NCBI GenBank assembly: GCA_964396185.1
Contig: CAYNEI010000010.1
Coordinates: forward strand, 1-64,000
Direction of reading: 5' to 3'
DNA length: 64,000 bases
Origin: CAYNEI01 sp964396185
Lineage (GTDB): Archaea; Thermoplasmatota; SW-10-69-26
Shown here: piece after piece, positions 25,394 through 34,331 of the stretch
Numbering within the stretch: position 1 is the first letter of the stretch
How the letters are laid out: each line of letters begins with the position of its first letter
Made by a program: the position numbers and the translations under genes
Notes under the pieces: model-generated
Database searches by the model: none
What the model was told of the DNA's origin: nothing
The model's input: only the letters and a program-made list of their open reading frames with translations

Positions 25394-25746
25394 CTAACAC
25401 CCGGTTCGCGCCAGCATATAAAGAGGACTGTGTGACGCCGGGGGTGAGTTACACCGGCGCCCGCCAGGGGCGCAACCCAGGCGATCGTCAGATCGCACGC
25501 CTACTCGGTGGTCCTTCCCCGCCNNNNNNNNNNNNNNNNNNNNNNNNNNNNNNNNNNNNNNNNNNNNNNNNNNNNNNNNNNNNNNNNNNNNNNNNNNNNN
25601 NNNNNNNNNNNNNNNNNNNNNNNCGTCAGACCGCACGCCTACTCGGTGGTCCTTCCCCGCCAGCGGCGCAACCCAGGCAGCCACCAGACCGCGCGTTGAG
25701 TCGGTGGTCCCTTTTCCCCACACCGCGTAACCGTTCGGTGGTTCCC
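25394..25746. repeat. Promoter region followed by tandem repeats broken by an assembly gap
   Basis: CATATAAAG (25415-25423) is the TATA box of the beta-helix gene. From about 25462, units of roughly 58 bases repeat: CAACCCAGGCGATCGTCAGA... followed by CTACTCGGTGGTCCTTCCCC. One unit lies left of the N run (25524-25623) and two lie right of it (25624-25719). GCGATC-GTCA-GATCGC in the first unit is a small hairpin. A diverged single unit lies at 34332. The gap probably hides more copies. Confidence 0.7.
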
Positions 25747-28700
25747 CTAGCCAGGGAACCCACTGGACAGCCACGCTCCGAGCTCGTGGCCAGCCGGCCT
25801 CCTAGCAGGCTCCTTATCCAGCAATCGTGCCAGCAGATCGACCAGCGCGGAGGGCATGCCCGCCACGGGGAGGCGGGGTGAGTCCTCGAGGATGGCCATC
25901 CGTAGGTCGAGTTCGGCCAAGCCCGCCAGGTCCTGGGGGTGCTCGCCGGTGAGCATCTCGTAGGTGACCACGCCGAGGCTGTAGAGGTCCGAGGCGGGGG
26001 TCGCTGGGAGTCCCCGGGCCTGCTCGGGGCTCATGTAGCGCAGCGTGCCCGCACCCGTCTCGCCGCCACCGCCGCCGGTGAGCGTCTCTCCATCCAGCCG
26101 CCCCAGCGCGATGCCGAAGTCGGCCAACTTGGCCGCCCCATCGCTCGTGAAAAGGATGTTCCCCGGTTTGACGTCCCTGTGGACGATGCCTGCGGCGTGG
26201 GCTGCCGCCAGCCCGGCGGCCACGTCCTGGCTCACCTGGCTGGCCACCGGCTGGGGAAGCGGGCCATCCCGGAGGGCCTCGGCCAGCGAGCCTCCAGGCA
26301 GATGCTCGAGCACCAGGAGGATCTGACCGGCGACGTCCTCGACATCGAGCACGCGCACGATGTTGGGATGGTCCAGGGTGGCCAGGAGGCGGGCCTCCCG
26401 CAGGGCCCGGCGCGCTTCCCGGGGGTCGTCCCAGTGCGCGACCTTGAGCACGACGTCCCGGCCCAGTTTCTCGTCTCGGGCCAGGTAGGTCCTTGCGAAC
26501 CCGCCTTCGCCCAGCTCGCAGCCGACGCGGTACTTGCCCAGGAACAGGGCGCCGGTGGAGACGGCGCCTGCCACAAGGCCACCGGCCGAGCGGACCTCGA
26601 GCTCCAGGAGCGCGTGCTCGCGCTCGCTGATGTTGAACCGGTCGCGCAGAGCCACGAGCACCTCGTCGCCCGCCATATCGCGATCAGGGTTGGCGTGGAC
26701 GGCGCGCTCGAGGGCCTCCCGGTAGACCTCCCGCCCCTCCCGCGAACGGGACTCGGCCATGGCCCGGCCGCTGACGCGCCGCCGTCGCAGCTTGACCACG
26801 GCACCGCCCGTGGCCACCACGCCGGCCAAGCCGATCCCCAAAATGTCCCAGAAGTTCTCGACGCCGAGGGGGGCCTGGTACCAGCTCGCGGGGGCCAGGG
26901 GCTCCGGCTCGTAAACCGGCACGGTCACGGGCCCCTCGGCGCGGGCCTCGTCGACCGGGACGAGGGCGCCCTCGCCGTTACGCCCGCCCAGGTTCTGGAC
27001 GAGGAAGGTGGCCGCCTCGAACCGATCGAAGACCTTCGGCTCGCTCTGGTCGGCCCCGAGGCAAGCATCCGGTACGAGGAACGTCAGCGACCCCGGACCG
27101 CCGGAACCTCCCCCGGAGGGTCCGCCGGTCGCCACAGTGACGCGACCCTCGATCAGCGTCCACACGGCCTGGGTGGGGTCCCGGGGGGCCTCGGCCAGGA
27201 CCGAGGTGTCCGCCGCGCAGAAGAAGGCGCCGGAGGGATCGTTCTGGTCCTTGTAGTAGCCGACCATCGTTGCGCCCTGGTCGGCCTCCAGGCCGAACGC
27301 GTAGAACGCGGCGTGGTACCCCGGCGGGATCTCCACGCTCGAGAGGTCTCGGATCCCCATGGTGAGCCGGGTCGCCTCACGTCCATCGGCCCGGGCCTCC
27401 AGGTACGTGATGTCGAAGTGGTCCGCGGTGGTCGGGTCGAGGCTGGCCGCCGGCGGCAGGCTCGCATCGCCCGAGGCATCGGGGAAGCGGAGCACGCTGT
27501 CGAGGAGCGCCTCGGGCGTGTCGTGCTGGAAGCGGTAGCGCGGCATCCCATCGGTGTACTCCCCCTCGGCGGCCTCCGTGAGGCCTTCTAGGCGGAGGCG
27601 GGCCGAGGCGACAGGGTCGGCCTGGTTTGCACGGACCCGGGTGAACTGGTCCTCCGTGCCGGTCATGATGACCAGGAGGGTGCTGGGTCCCCCGGCGTGG
27701 ATCACAGGGAGCTCGGCGCGGTCCAAGAGCAGACGCAGCTTGCCGGGGGTGCCGGGTTCGGTCTCCACGGTCAGGGGGACGACAACCCCGTGCGTGTTGA
27801 CCAGGTCGCCATGGTAGGGTACCAGGTAGCTGGCCGCCCCGTGGCGTTCCCCCGCGTGGGGAGCCATCCACAGGTTGACCACGTGCCCGTCGGGGAGCCC
27901 GATGGCGCCCCAGACGAACATGGTGCCGGCATCCACCTCCACGTCGGCCAGCGTGAGCTCGTAGCCCAGCGTCTCTGGGGTCTCCACCACGTCGACGGAG
28001 AGGATCTCCAGGCGTGGGTCCGAGGCCGTTTGCCGGTCGGCGACGTAGTGCGGGGTGCCAGGTGGTCCGGCGGGGGTCTCGGCGGCGAGCTGGAAGACGA
28101 ACGGTCGTCCAGGCTCGGAACGGTCGGTCACGTAGCCGTGGCCGGCGGACACATCGCCCCACGCACGTGTGCCCAGGATATCGGTCGCGTACATCGCCCC
28201 GCCACGGGCGCCCTGGGAGCGCCAGGAGAGGAGGGTGACCTCCTGCAGGCTCTCCCCGGCCTCGCCATGGTAGAGCAGCTCGCGAGGCACGGTCCAGACC
28301 ACCGTGCCGGGGGTGCCGGGGTGGACCTCCGTCTCGATCTCGTAGGTGCACCACCACCAGGCGTTGCAGCCACCGCCCCAGGGGTGCTCTGCCGGGTCCT
28401 CGATCCCACAGACGGGACCCACGTGCTCCAGGGCCGCGTCCTCTGCGGAGAACCACAGCGTCTCACCGCACGCGCCATCCGGACCGGCCCGCCACCCGAC
28501 CCCCAGGGCGCCGCTGCGGCCGCCTGCACCGTCCTCCTCCCAGGCCAAGCCGGTGAGCGCTTCGTCGAGTTCGGCGACCTGGAGGACCACGCGCAGGTCG
28601 GTGGGTGTCTCCTCGAACCAGCCGGCCACCACGTCCAGGGAGGGCGGGGCGGGGATCAGACCCGTCGTGCCGGCTTCCCCTGCAGCCCCCTCCGGGGGCC

Positions 28701-28935
28701 AGAGGCCCGCGCCGGCTGCCTCTGAGCAGGCCTCATGGGTCACCGGTTGGGCTGCAGTACAGCTGCGCTGGGCCCTCCCGAGGGCCGTCTCTGGCGAGGT
28801 TTCCCGCGCATCCCCTTCTGGATCTGTCACGTGCGGCTCCTCGGCGGTCTGTGCGCTGGCCGAGGCCAGCACGAGTCCACCGATGGCGGCCAGAAGAAGC
28901 AGGAGGATCGCCCTCAAGGGGGTCACCGTTGGCAT
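25747..28935 (-). CDS. Transmembrane serine/threonine protein kinase with large exported domain
   Basis: 1062 residues from ATG 28935. A signal peptide (PLRAILLLLLAAIGGLVLASASA) leads an exported region of about 660 residues with repeated beta-domains. One transmembrane helix (about 697-717, ILGIGLAGVVATGGAVV) is followed by basic KLRRRR, then a linker and a Hanks-type kinase (about 800-1062). All catalytic features are present: ELGEGGFARTYLA, Lys in VVLKVA, VHRDVKPGNI, ADFGIA and MSPEQARG. The exported part has no named domain; it is the presumed sensor. The neighbouring gene encodes an HTH-FHA protein, a likely phosphothreonine-binding partner. Confidence 0.9.
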   Translation of the reverse strand: MPTVTPLRAILLLLLAAIGGLVLASASAQTAEEPHVTDPEGDARETSPETALGRAQRSCTAAQPVTHEACSEAAGAGLWPPEGAAGEAGTTGLIPAPPSLDVVAGWFEETPTDLRVVLQVAELDEALTGLAWEEDGAGGRSGALGVGWRAGPDGACGETLWFSAEDAALEHVGPVCGIEDPAEHPWGGGCNAWWWCTYEIETEVHPGTPGTVVWTVPRELLYHGEAGESLQEVTLLSWRSQGARGGAMYATDILGTRAWGDVSAGHGYVTDRSEPGRPFVFQLAAETPAGPPGTPHYVADRQTASDPRLEILSVDVVETPETLGYELTLADVEVDAGTMFVWGAIGLPDGHVVNLWMAPHAGERHGAASYLVPYHGDLVNTHGVVVPLTVETEPGTPGKLRLLLDRAELPVIHAGGPSTLLVIMTGTEDQFTRVRANQADPVASARLRLEGLTEAAEGEYTDGMPRYRFQHDTPEALLDSVLRFPDASGDASLPPAASLDPTTADHFDITYLEARADGREATRLTMGIRDLSSVEIPPGYHAAFYAFGLEADQGATMVGYYKDQNDPSGAFFCAADTSVLAEAPRDPTQAVWTLIEGRVTVATGGPSGGGSGGPGSLTFLVPDACLGADQSEPKVFDRFEAATFLVQNLGGRNGEGALVPVDEARAEGPVTVPVYEPEPLAPASWYQAPLGVENFWDILGIGLAGVVATGGAVVKLRRRRVSGRAMAESRSREGREVYREALERAVHANPDRDMAGDEVLVALRDRFNISEREHALLELEVRSAGGLVAGAVSTGALFLGKYRVGCELGEGGFARTYLARDEKLGRDVVLKVAHWDDPREARRALREARLLATLDHPNIVRVLDVEDVAGQILLVLEHLPGGSLAEALRDGPLPQPVASQVSQDVAAGLAAAHAAGIVHRDVKPGNILFTSDGAAKLADFGIALGRLDGETLTGGGGGETGAGTLRYMSPEQARGLPATPASDLYSLGVVTYEMLTGEHPQDLAGLAELDLRMAILEDSPRLPVAGMPSALVDLLARLLDKEPARRPAGHELGAWLSSGFPG

Positions 28936-28960
28936 GCTGGGCGTGGTGCGGGCGTGTGAG

Positions 28961-28970
28961 GAGATAAACG
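28961..28970 (-). promoter_or_regulatory. Kinase promoter: CGTTTATCTC with upstream CGAA
   Basis: On the reverse strand, CGAACGTTTATC places a BRE-like CGAACG beside the TATA part, about 30 bases before ATG 28935. The kinase therefore has its own promoter within the FHA gene cluster. GATA-n8-TATC (28962-28977) overlaps it and could be an operator. Confidence 0.5.
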
Positions 28971-29098
28971 TTCGTATCGGAGACATGGTCATCACGCGTG
29001 AAGCCTGTCTGGACCCCCAAGACGACCTCCACCTACTTCGTCGTGGGTAGCTGACTTGTGACGGATGTCGGAGCCCGCGTCGCCTGGGTGTGAGGTCC

Positions 29099-29833
29099 TC
29101 ACGCTGGGTCCCGGAAGAGCATGAGCGTGCGTCCGATGCCGACGGTGTCGCCGCTTCGCAACCGGACCACCTCGCCCCTGTCCAGCAGCCGCCAGTTGTG
29201 CATGGTACCGTTGCTGGAGGCTGCCAGGTCCCGGACCCAGTAGGCTCCTTCGTCCTGCGTGACTATGGTGTTCTCGCCGCTCACGTATGGGTCCAGCGGG
29301 ATCCGAAGGGCGCACTGGTCGCTTCGGCCCACAGTCCACGGCCCCGATCCAGTGAGCGGGAAGGCGACCCCCTCCAAGGGGCCACCTGCGAGCACGAAGG
29401 CCGGGCCAGGTGGGAGCTCGACCTGGCCCCCGCGGCCGGAGCTCTCCTGGGCGGTGGCGTGGGTGCGCGACCAACCGGCCGCTGCGCCGGGCGCCGGGCG
29501 GAGCAGGGTGAGGCGACGCACCTCGTCGGCCAAGTCGGCCAGCTCGCCCGGGTTCACCAGGTACTCGCGGACCTCCCGACCCTCCCGCTGGGCCAACCGA
29601 GAGCGCACCAGTCCGGCTTCGCGCAGGGCCTCCAGGTGGCGTTCCACGGCCGGTGTCGAGAGCGCCCGGTCCTCGCGGAGATCCCGGTGCTTGCGGAACG
29701 GCAACATCTCGAGTTCGGCGGCGGTCTTCGGGACCTGGAGCTGAGCGAGGAGCTGGACGCGGGTTGGCACGCTCATGGCCCGGAAGAAAGTGCCCAAACG
29801 GGCCTCGTCGATGCCTCCCTGGTACGGGCGCAA
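29099..29833 (-). CDS. HTH-FHA fusion: putative phosphothreonine-responsive transcription factor
   Basis: About 244 residues. The N-terminal third is an ArsR-like winged helix (MSVPTRVQLLAQLQVPKTAAELE, then STPAVERHLEALREAGLVRSR). After a linker, the C-terminal 100 residues form an FHA domain: WTVGRSDQCALRI, YVSGENTIV, YWVRDLAASSNGTMHN. FHA domains bind phosphothreonine. The usual SxxH is SGEN here, but Arg, Ser and NGT-N are kept. TTG 29833 is preferred since GGAGG (29840-29844) is 6 bases upstream; GTG 29839 also fits the frame. It lies between the SPOUT methyltransferase and the membrane kinase, on their strand. Confidence 0.85.
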   Translation of the reverse strand: MRPYQGGIDEARLGTFFRAMSVPTRVQLLAQLQVPKTAAELEMLPFRKHRDLREDRALSTPAVERHLEALREAGLVRSRLAQREGREVREYLVNPGELADLADEVRRLTLLRPAPGAAAGWSRTHATAQESSGRGGQVELPPGPAFVLAGGPLEGVAFPLTGSGPWTVGRSDQCALRIPLDPYVSGENTIVTQDEGAYWVRDLAASSNGTMHNWRLLDRGEVVRLRSGDTVGIGRTLMLFRDPA

Positions 29834-29849
29834 GCTCACCCTCCGGGGT

Positions 29850-30638
29850 TCACGCAGGCAACCCACTGGCCACGCCGTGCACCAGCCCCATACTTGCAAG
29901 CACGGCCTCCTCGGTGCGCACGGTGCGGGTGCCCTGGGCGGGCACGGTGTTGATCATGGGGAAGCCAGGTGGTTGGCCGAGGATCTCCTCGATCCCGCGC
30001 TCAGGTGAGCCGAACACCAGCGTGATCCCCTCGGGGGCCAGGTGCTTCTTGGCGAACGGTTCACCTTGGCGGCCGGTGCCTACCACGGGCTCGCGTCCGC
30101 GAAGCGCGGTGCGCAGATCGGGGGCGCGGCTCACGCTGAAGCCGAGCACCTCGCCAGGGTCCGGGTGGTAGCGCTCGACGAGCACGTTGTCGGCCCGGGC
30201 GGCCAGCACGCGGACAGGGAACTGCTCACCCGGCTCGGGGGGGTCCTCCTGGTCGTCGAGCCGGAGCTCGGCTGGCTTCTGGAGGCCGATGTCCACCTTC
30301 TCGCCGGCCGGGGTTGCGAACCGGAGCTCGCCTGCATCCGTCCATGTGGGGACCATGTGCAGGGGGAGGTTGAGCGGGGGAAGCACGCCGACCTCGCTGA
30401 GCTCGTCGCTGATGGGGAACAGGCGCTTGCGGAGGTATGGGGCCGTGGACTGGTACTCCAGGATGCGGGCCACGCGCCGGCCCTCCGGGTGCTCCGGGTC
30501 CTCGTACACGACGACCTCTTCGATGCCGAAGATGGCTGCAGCTCGGCCGATGAGGCCGATCTTGTACGTGGCCACCCGGGCGTCTCTGGATTCCTCTGTG
30601 AGCGAGCCGGGGATGACAAGTGTCCGTACGCCGGCCAC
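29850..30638 (-). CDS. SPOUT-class RNA methyltransferase (DUF171 family)
   Basis: 262 residues. The start is GTG 30638, six bases after GGAGGTG. The sequence matches the archaeal/eukaryotic RNA_Me_trans (DUF171) family: VRTLVIPGSLTEESRD, YKIGLIGRAAAIFGIEEVVVYEDP, ILEYQSTAPYLRKRLFP, PLNLPLH, and a C-terminal knot with GITLVFGSPERGIEEIL and PGFPMINTVPAQGTRTVRTEEAVLASM. The insert between the SPOUT halves is OB-like (KVDIGLQKPAEL). The family includes a human protein that methylates rRNA uridine; the target here is inferred to be rRNA. The open frame continues upstream but in a shadow of the next gene. Confidence 0.88.
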   Translation of the reverse strand: MAGVRTLVIPGSLTEESRDARVATYKIGLIGRAAAIFGIEEVVVYEDPEHPEGRRVARILEYQSTAPYLRKRLFPISDELSEVGVLPPLNLPLHMVPTWTDAGELRFATPAGEKVDIGLQKPAELRLDDQEDPPEPGEQFPVRVLAARADNVLVERYHPDPGEVLGFSVSRAPDLRTALRGREPVVGTGRQGEPFAKKHLAPEGITLVFGSPERGIEEILGQPPGFPMINTVPAQGTRTVRTEEAVLASMGLVHGVASGLPA

Positions 30639-30660
30639 GCTCACCACCTCCCGGATCGGC

Positions 30661-31359
30661 TCACGCGTCCTCGCTGGCTGCGGCCTGCCAGGCCTCGACC
30701 TGGTCGGTCGAGACGCCGAGCTCGTCGGCCACGCTCTCCGGGTCGGCACTCGCAAGTTCGGCGCGGGTCGTGATGCCGAGAGCGACGAGGCTGCGGGCCC
30801 GGGCACTGCCGACGCCCTTGACCTCCGTGAGGTCGGTGAGCTCCAGCGCGCTCTCCAAGGCGTTCTTCTGCCAGCCCTTGACGGTGCCCTGGTTGACGCC
30901 GACGGCCTCGGCCAGGGAGCTCGGATCGGCGCGGACGAACTCGGCCACGCCCCCGATGCCGGCCTCGGAGAGTTGCTCGGCGCGCGCGGGGCCGATGCCC
31001 TTGATCTCGGTGAGCTCGGCAGTGACCTCCTGGTCAGCGGCTGGCTCGGTGGAGGTGGGCTCGGCACCGGGCTGGACCTCGGTCCAGGTCTTCTCCTCGG
31101 TGGGCTGTTCGATGGTCTCCGAGGGCGGAGCCACCGTGCCGGTGGATCCATCGGTCAGACCACCGGGGAGCTTGAGCCTGAACGCCTGCACCTTGGCGGC
31201 ACCCAGCATGGGGTCCCGGACGAACAGGGTGCGCTTGTTCGTGGCGACCAACGCGATCTTGCTCGTCAGGGTGGAGTCGACCTCGTGGGCGTCCACGATC
31301 TCCTCACCGTCGTTGAGCTCGGGCTTGACCCCACGCTCGATCCAAGAGGGCACTGTCAT
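30661..31359 (-). CDS. Protein with two helix-hairpin-helix domains
   Basis: 232 residues from ATG 31359. The N-terminal 75 residues form a small domain (GVKPELNDGEEIVDAHEVDSTLTSKIALVATNKRTLFVRD) resembling PH-like or short beta modules. An acidic Pro/Thr linker follows. Then come two helix-hairpin-helix motifs: LTEIKGIGPARAEQLSEAGIGGVAEFVRAD (about 118-147) and LTEVKGVGSARARSLVALGITTRAELASAD (about 178-207). Such repeats bind DNA or other proteins and occur in nucleic-acid enzymes and RadA-like N-domains. No enzyme domain is attached. It lies 22 bases upstream of the SPOUT gene on the same strand. Confidence 0.75.
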   Translation of the reverse strand: MTVPSWIERGVKPELNDGEEIVDAHEVDSTLTSKIALVATNKRTLFVRDPMLGAAKVQAFRLKLPGGLTDGSTGTVAPPSETIEQPTEEKTWTEVQPGAEPTSTEPAADQEVTAELTEIKGIGPARAEQLSEAGIGGVAEFVRADPSSLAEAVGVNQGTVKGWQKNALESALELTDLTEVKGVGSARARSLVALGITTRAELASADPESVADELGVSTDQVEAWQAAASEDA

Positions 31360-31436
31360 GGTATCGGCCGCTCGATACAGGGGGTGCCCTATGTACCCTT
31401 CGCAGGCTCTCACCGGAGTTGTTCGGTGAGGAGGGC

Positions 31437-31904
31437 TCACAGCTTGGCTAGGGCGTCGAGGACCTCCTCGGCGTGGCCCTCGACATCGACGCTCGGCCAG
31501 AGCTTGGCCACGGTACCATCGGCATCGATGAGGAAGGTGGCTCGCTGGACGCCCATGAACTCCTTGCCGAACATCTTCTTCTCGACCCAGACCCCGTAGG
31601 CCTCGGCCACCTCGGCATCGGTGTCCGCGAGCAGGGGGAAGTTGAGATCGTACTTCTCTTTGAACGCCTGGTGGCTCTTGGCATCGTCGTCGGAGACGCC
31701 GAGCACCTGGGCCTCGTTGGCCTCGAAGGCGCTCATGGCATCCCGGAACCCGCACGCCTCTGTCGTGCACCCAGGCGTGTCATCTCGGGGGTAGAAATAG
31801 AGCACGACCGGGCGGCCCTGGAGCCCCTCAAGGCTCCAGCGCTTGCCGGTCTCATCTTCGGCCTCGAAGCTCGGCGCGGGGTCTCCGGGTTGTAGCTCGA
31901 CCAT
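31437..31904 (-). CDS. bcp: Peroxiredoxin, BCP/thioredoxin-dependent type
   Basis: 155 residues from ATG 31904, with GGAGG nine bases upstream. The BCP signature is intact: VVLYFYPRDDTPGCTTEACGFRD with peroxidatic Cys near residue 45 and a second Cys five residues later (Cys-x4-Cys), the resolving position in atypical 2-Cys BCP. GVSDDDAKSHQAFKEKYDLNFPLLAD follows, and WVEKKMFGKEFMGVQRATFLID. It reduces hydroperoxides using thioredoxin; a thioredoxin-like gene lies at 46821. Both indicate contact with oxygen. Confidence 0.94.
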   Translation of the reverse strand: MVELQPGDPAPSFEAEDETGKRWSLEGLQGRPVVLYFYPRDDTPGCTTEACGFRDAMSAFEANEAQVLGVSDDDAKSHQAFKEKYDLNFPLLADTDAEVAEAYGVWVEKKMFGKEFMGVQRATFLIDADGTVAKLWPSVDVEGHAEEVLDALAKL

Positions 31905-31971
31905 GGGATCGAGCCTCCGAAGGAGGCACCCGACGAAAACGTTCGCCCTTCGCACACCCGTCCAAGGAGCG

Positions 31972-32121
31972 CTAGGTCAGATTCGATGGATCCAGCAGGC
32001 CCTGGGCACCGAGCTGTTCGCCCATGGCACGCAGCTGGTTGTACTCGCGGATCTGGCGTTCGAGCTTGGGCTCGAGGTCCGAAGGGACCTTCAAGAAGAC
32101 TTCAGCGTGTGACATCTGCAT
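31972..32121 (-). CDS. Very small predicted protein (49 residues)
   Basis: The frame encodes MQMSHAEVFLKVPSDLEPKL and continues as a charged helix ending DPSNLT. It has coding character (helix with regular hydrophobic spacing) and sits 67 bases upstream of the peroxiredoxin on the same strand. A start at 32115 is equally possible. No family is recognised. Upstream GTTATCC near 32178-32184 may be a weak TATA element. Confidence 0.45.
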   Translation of the reverse strand: MQMSHAEVFLKVPSDLEPKLERQIREYNQLRAMGEQLGAQGLLDPSNLT

Positions 32122-32252
32122 CCCATCCAGCAAGCAGCCGAAGCCACCTGCAAGACGTGAAGCCCGGAAGACAGGGATAACGGTTTGGGAAGGGCCCATG
32201 GTCCCCCACACCCCACCGTTGGGACCACTGGTTCCCCTGGAAAGGTGGGAGC

Positions 32253-33062
32253 TCAACACCTCGGGGTCAACAGCGAGAAGACCTCGTCGTAGACGGGTCC
32301 CGGCCGGCCGTCCCCAACAGGCTTGCCGTCGAGATCGACCACCGGGACGACGCCTGGGCCGGTGAACGTGATCAACACCTCGGTTGCAGCAGCGAGCTCG
32401 CTGGCTGGGATCGCTCGGATCTCCACCTCCAGCCCAGGCGCCTCGATGAGCCGCGCCCGGTTGATCCCCGGGAGCGCGGGTGGTGCTGGGGGTGTGACGA
32501 TGCGACCATCGATGACGGCCATGCAGTTCGACCGCGTTCCCGAGACGACGCTGCCCTGGGCATCGAGCATGAGGGCCTCGAAGGCGCCGGCTGCGGTGGC
32601 CTCGTCGAAGGCCAGCCACCGTGCCAGGTTGGGTGCCTTGAAGCCGGTGGGAACGCTGGCGGGGTCCGGTGCCAGCCGGCTGCTCGTCACGGCTCGTACG
32701 CCCTCGGCCAGGCCGGTGTAGCGGGCCGGCGTGATGAGCACGAGCACATCTGCCGAGCGGTCCTCGAGCGCCAGGCCCACCGGTGTGCCTGCCGCGTGCA
32801 CGCTCACGCGCACGATCCCCTCTTGGAGCTCGGTCTCCTCGGTAGCCCTCCTCACCAGCTCGCCGACCCCCTGCACGCCCCCCTCTGGCTCGAGGCCCAG
32901 GGTCACCAGGCCGCATCCGAGGCGGGCCAGGTGTTCCTCGAGACAGACGAGCTGGCCACCGGCCAGAGCCACGGTCTCGAAGCACGTGATCCCCTGCAAC
33001 CGATCGGCGCTCGCCTGGCTCCATGGCACGCGCTGACCGTTCAGCAGTGCGGCTCCCTTCAC
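32253..33062 (-). CDS. Class IV aminotransferase, aminodeoxychorismate lyase-like
   Basis: 269 residues. The ATG overlaps the stop of the PabB/TrpE-like gene (33059-33062), so they are translated together. The fold-type IV PLP pattern is visible: GITCFETVALAGGQLVCLEEHLARL near the start, the likely PLP-lysine in TGFKAPNLARWLA (near 144), then DAQGSVVSGTRSNCMAV. In PabC and branched-chain aminotransferases a Glu usually occupies the place held here by Ser in VVSGTRSN, so activity may differ. With its partner it probably converts chorismate to 4-aminobenzoate or a related product. Confidence 0.8.
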   Translation of the reverse strand: MKGAALLNGQRVPWSQASADRLQGITCFETVALAGGQLVCLEEHLARLGCGLVTLGLEPEGGVQGVGELVRRATEETELQEGIVRVSVHAAGTPVGLALEDRSADVLVLITPARYTGLAEGVRAVTSSRLAPDPASVPTGFKAPNLARWLAFDEATAAGAFEALMLDAQGSVVSGTRSNCMAVIDGRIVTPPAPPALPGINRARLIEAPGLEVEIRAIPASELAAATEVLITFTGPGVVPVVDLDGKPVGDGRPGPVYDEVFSLLTPRC

Positions 33063-34270
33063 CCGGGCACCTCGGGGACCCCCAGGGCCTCGAGCAGGGC
33101 GCGGGCCTTGTCCAGGGACTCCTTGTACTCCCGCGCGGGCACGCTCTCGGCCACGATGCCGGCCCCGGCTTGGATATGGGCGCGGCCCTCCTGGAGCACC
33201 AGCGAGCGGATGAGGATGTTCCAGGTCGTTCGCTCAGGCGTGATCAGCCCCAGCGAGCCCGTGTAGGCGCCACGGCTGGTGGGCTCGAGCTCGTCGATGA
33301 TCTCCAGCGAGCGCCGCTTGGGGGCCCCGCTGATGGTCCCGCAGGGGAAGACCGCCTCGAAGGCATCCCACGGTGAGGCGCTCTCGGCCAGCCGGCCCTG
33401 CACCTCGCTGACCAGGTGCATGACGTGGCTGTAGCGCTCCACCACGCCGTACTCGCTGACCTCCACGGTCCCGAACCGGGAGACACGACCGAGGTCGTTG
33501 CGTGCCAGGTCCACCAGCATGGCGTGCTCGGCCCGCTCCTTGCCATCGCGCACAAGCTCGGCCTCCAGGCGGGCATCCTCGTCAGGCGTTGCTCCCCTGG
33601 GCCGGGTGCCGGCGATGGGGCGCGTCGCCAACCGATCCCCCTGGACATCGAGCAGGAGCTCGGGGCTGGCCGAGACCAGGGTCAGCTCGGGGGTGACCAC
33701 GAGGGCTTGGTAGGGGCTGGGGTTGGTCGAGCGCAGATGGTGGAAGAGACCGATGGGGTCGCCGGAGAGCTCCACGGTGGCTCGCAGGGAGAGGTTGACC
33801 TGGTAGCTGTGGCCCTCGGTGATGTAGCCCTGGGCTGCTTCGACCATCCGGCTGAAGCCCTCAGCATCGTGGCTGAGCGACAGGCCGGAGGCCACGACAG
33901 CCTCGTACCCGCCCGTCACCGATGGCGCATCCAGGTGGTCCGGTTCACCCGTGCGCGTGGTGGCGCCGGTGGCGTGGTCCACCGTGAGCCTGGCCAGCAC
34001 GGGGTAGTGGACCAGATCGAACCCGAGCTCCGGTTCGTGGCGCGAGGGGATGGAGGCCAGGGAGAGGCCATGGTCGAAGGTGGCCAGGCAGACGTGCTCG
34101 CCCTGGCTTGGCGGGACATCGAAGGACGCCTCACCCAACACGCAGAGGTGGCTCGACCGGGCTGCCGGGGCCCCAGGTGGGGAGTCCAGCAGGGCGATGG
34201 AAGCGCCCTGCTCGACGAGCCCCCGGGCCCGCGGGAGCAGATCCCTGGTCGCGGCAAGCTGGCTGGCCAC
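33059..34270 (-). CDS. pabB: Chorismate-utilising enzyme, PabB/TrpE component I family
   Basis: 403 residues from GTG 34270; a TATA-like CTTTTTCC (34293-34300) is 26 bases upstream. The chorismate-binding half is complete: SYQVNLSLRATVEL, RPIAGTRPRGAT, HAMLVDLARNDLGRV, YSHVMHLVSEVQGRL, FPCGTISGAPKRRSLEIIDELEP, and QAGAGIVAESVPAREYKE. The PIAGT motif is shared by TrpE and some PabB proteins. The coupled aminodeoxychorismate-lyase-like gene favours PabB. No glutaminase subunit gene is in the window. Confidence 0.87.
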   Translation of the reverse strand: MASQLAATRDLLPRARGLVEQGASIALLDSPPGAPAARSSHLCVLGEASFDVPPSQGEHVCLATFDHGLSLASIPSRHEPELGFDLVHYPVLARLTVDHATGATTRTGEPDHLDAPSVTGGYEAVVASGLSLSHDAEGFSRMVEAAQGYITEGHSYQVNLSLRATVELSGDPIGLFHHLRSTNPSPYQALVVTPELTLVSASPELLLDVQGDRLATRPIAGTRPRGATPDEDARLEAELVRDGKERAEHAMLVDLARNDLGRVSRFGTVEVSEYGVVERYSHVMHLVSEVQGRLAESASPWDAFEAVFPCGTISGAPKRRSLEIIDELEPTSRGAYTGSLGLITPERTTWNILIRSLVLQEGRAHIQAGAGIVAESVPAREYKESLDKARALLEALGVPEVPG

Positions 34271-34331
34271 GACGAGCAGGACGGTTCGGGGAGGAAAAAG
34301 GTATCGGGCGCCCGGCAGGCCGACCGGCAGG

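Noticed and set aside
25462..25719. A CRISPR array interrupted by the gap
   Set aside because: The whole unit, not just a short segment, is repeated, so there are no unique spacers.
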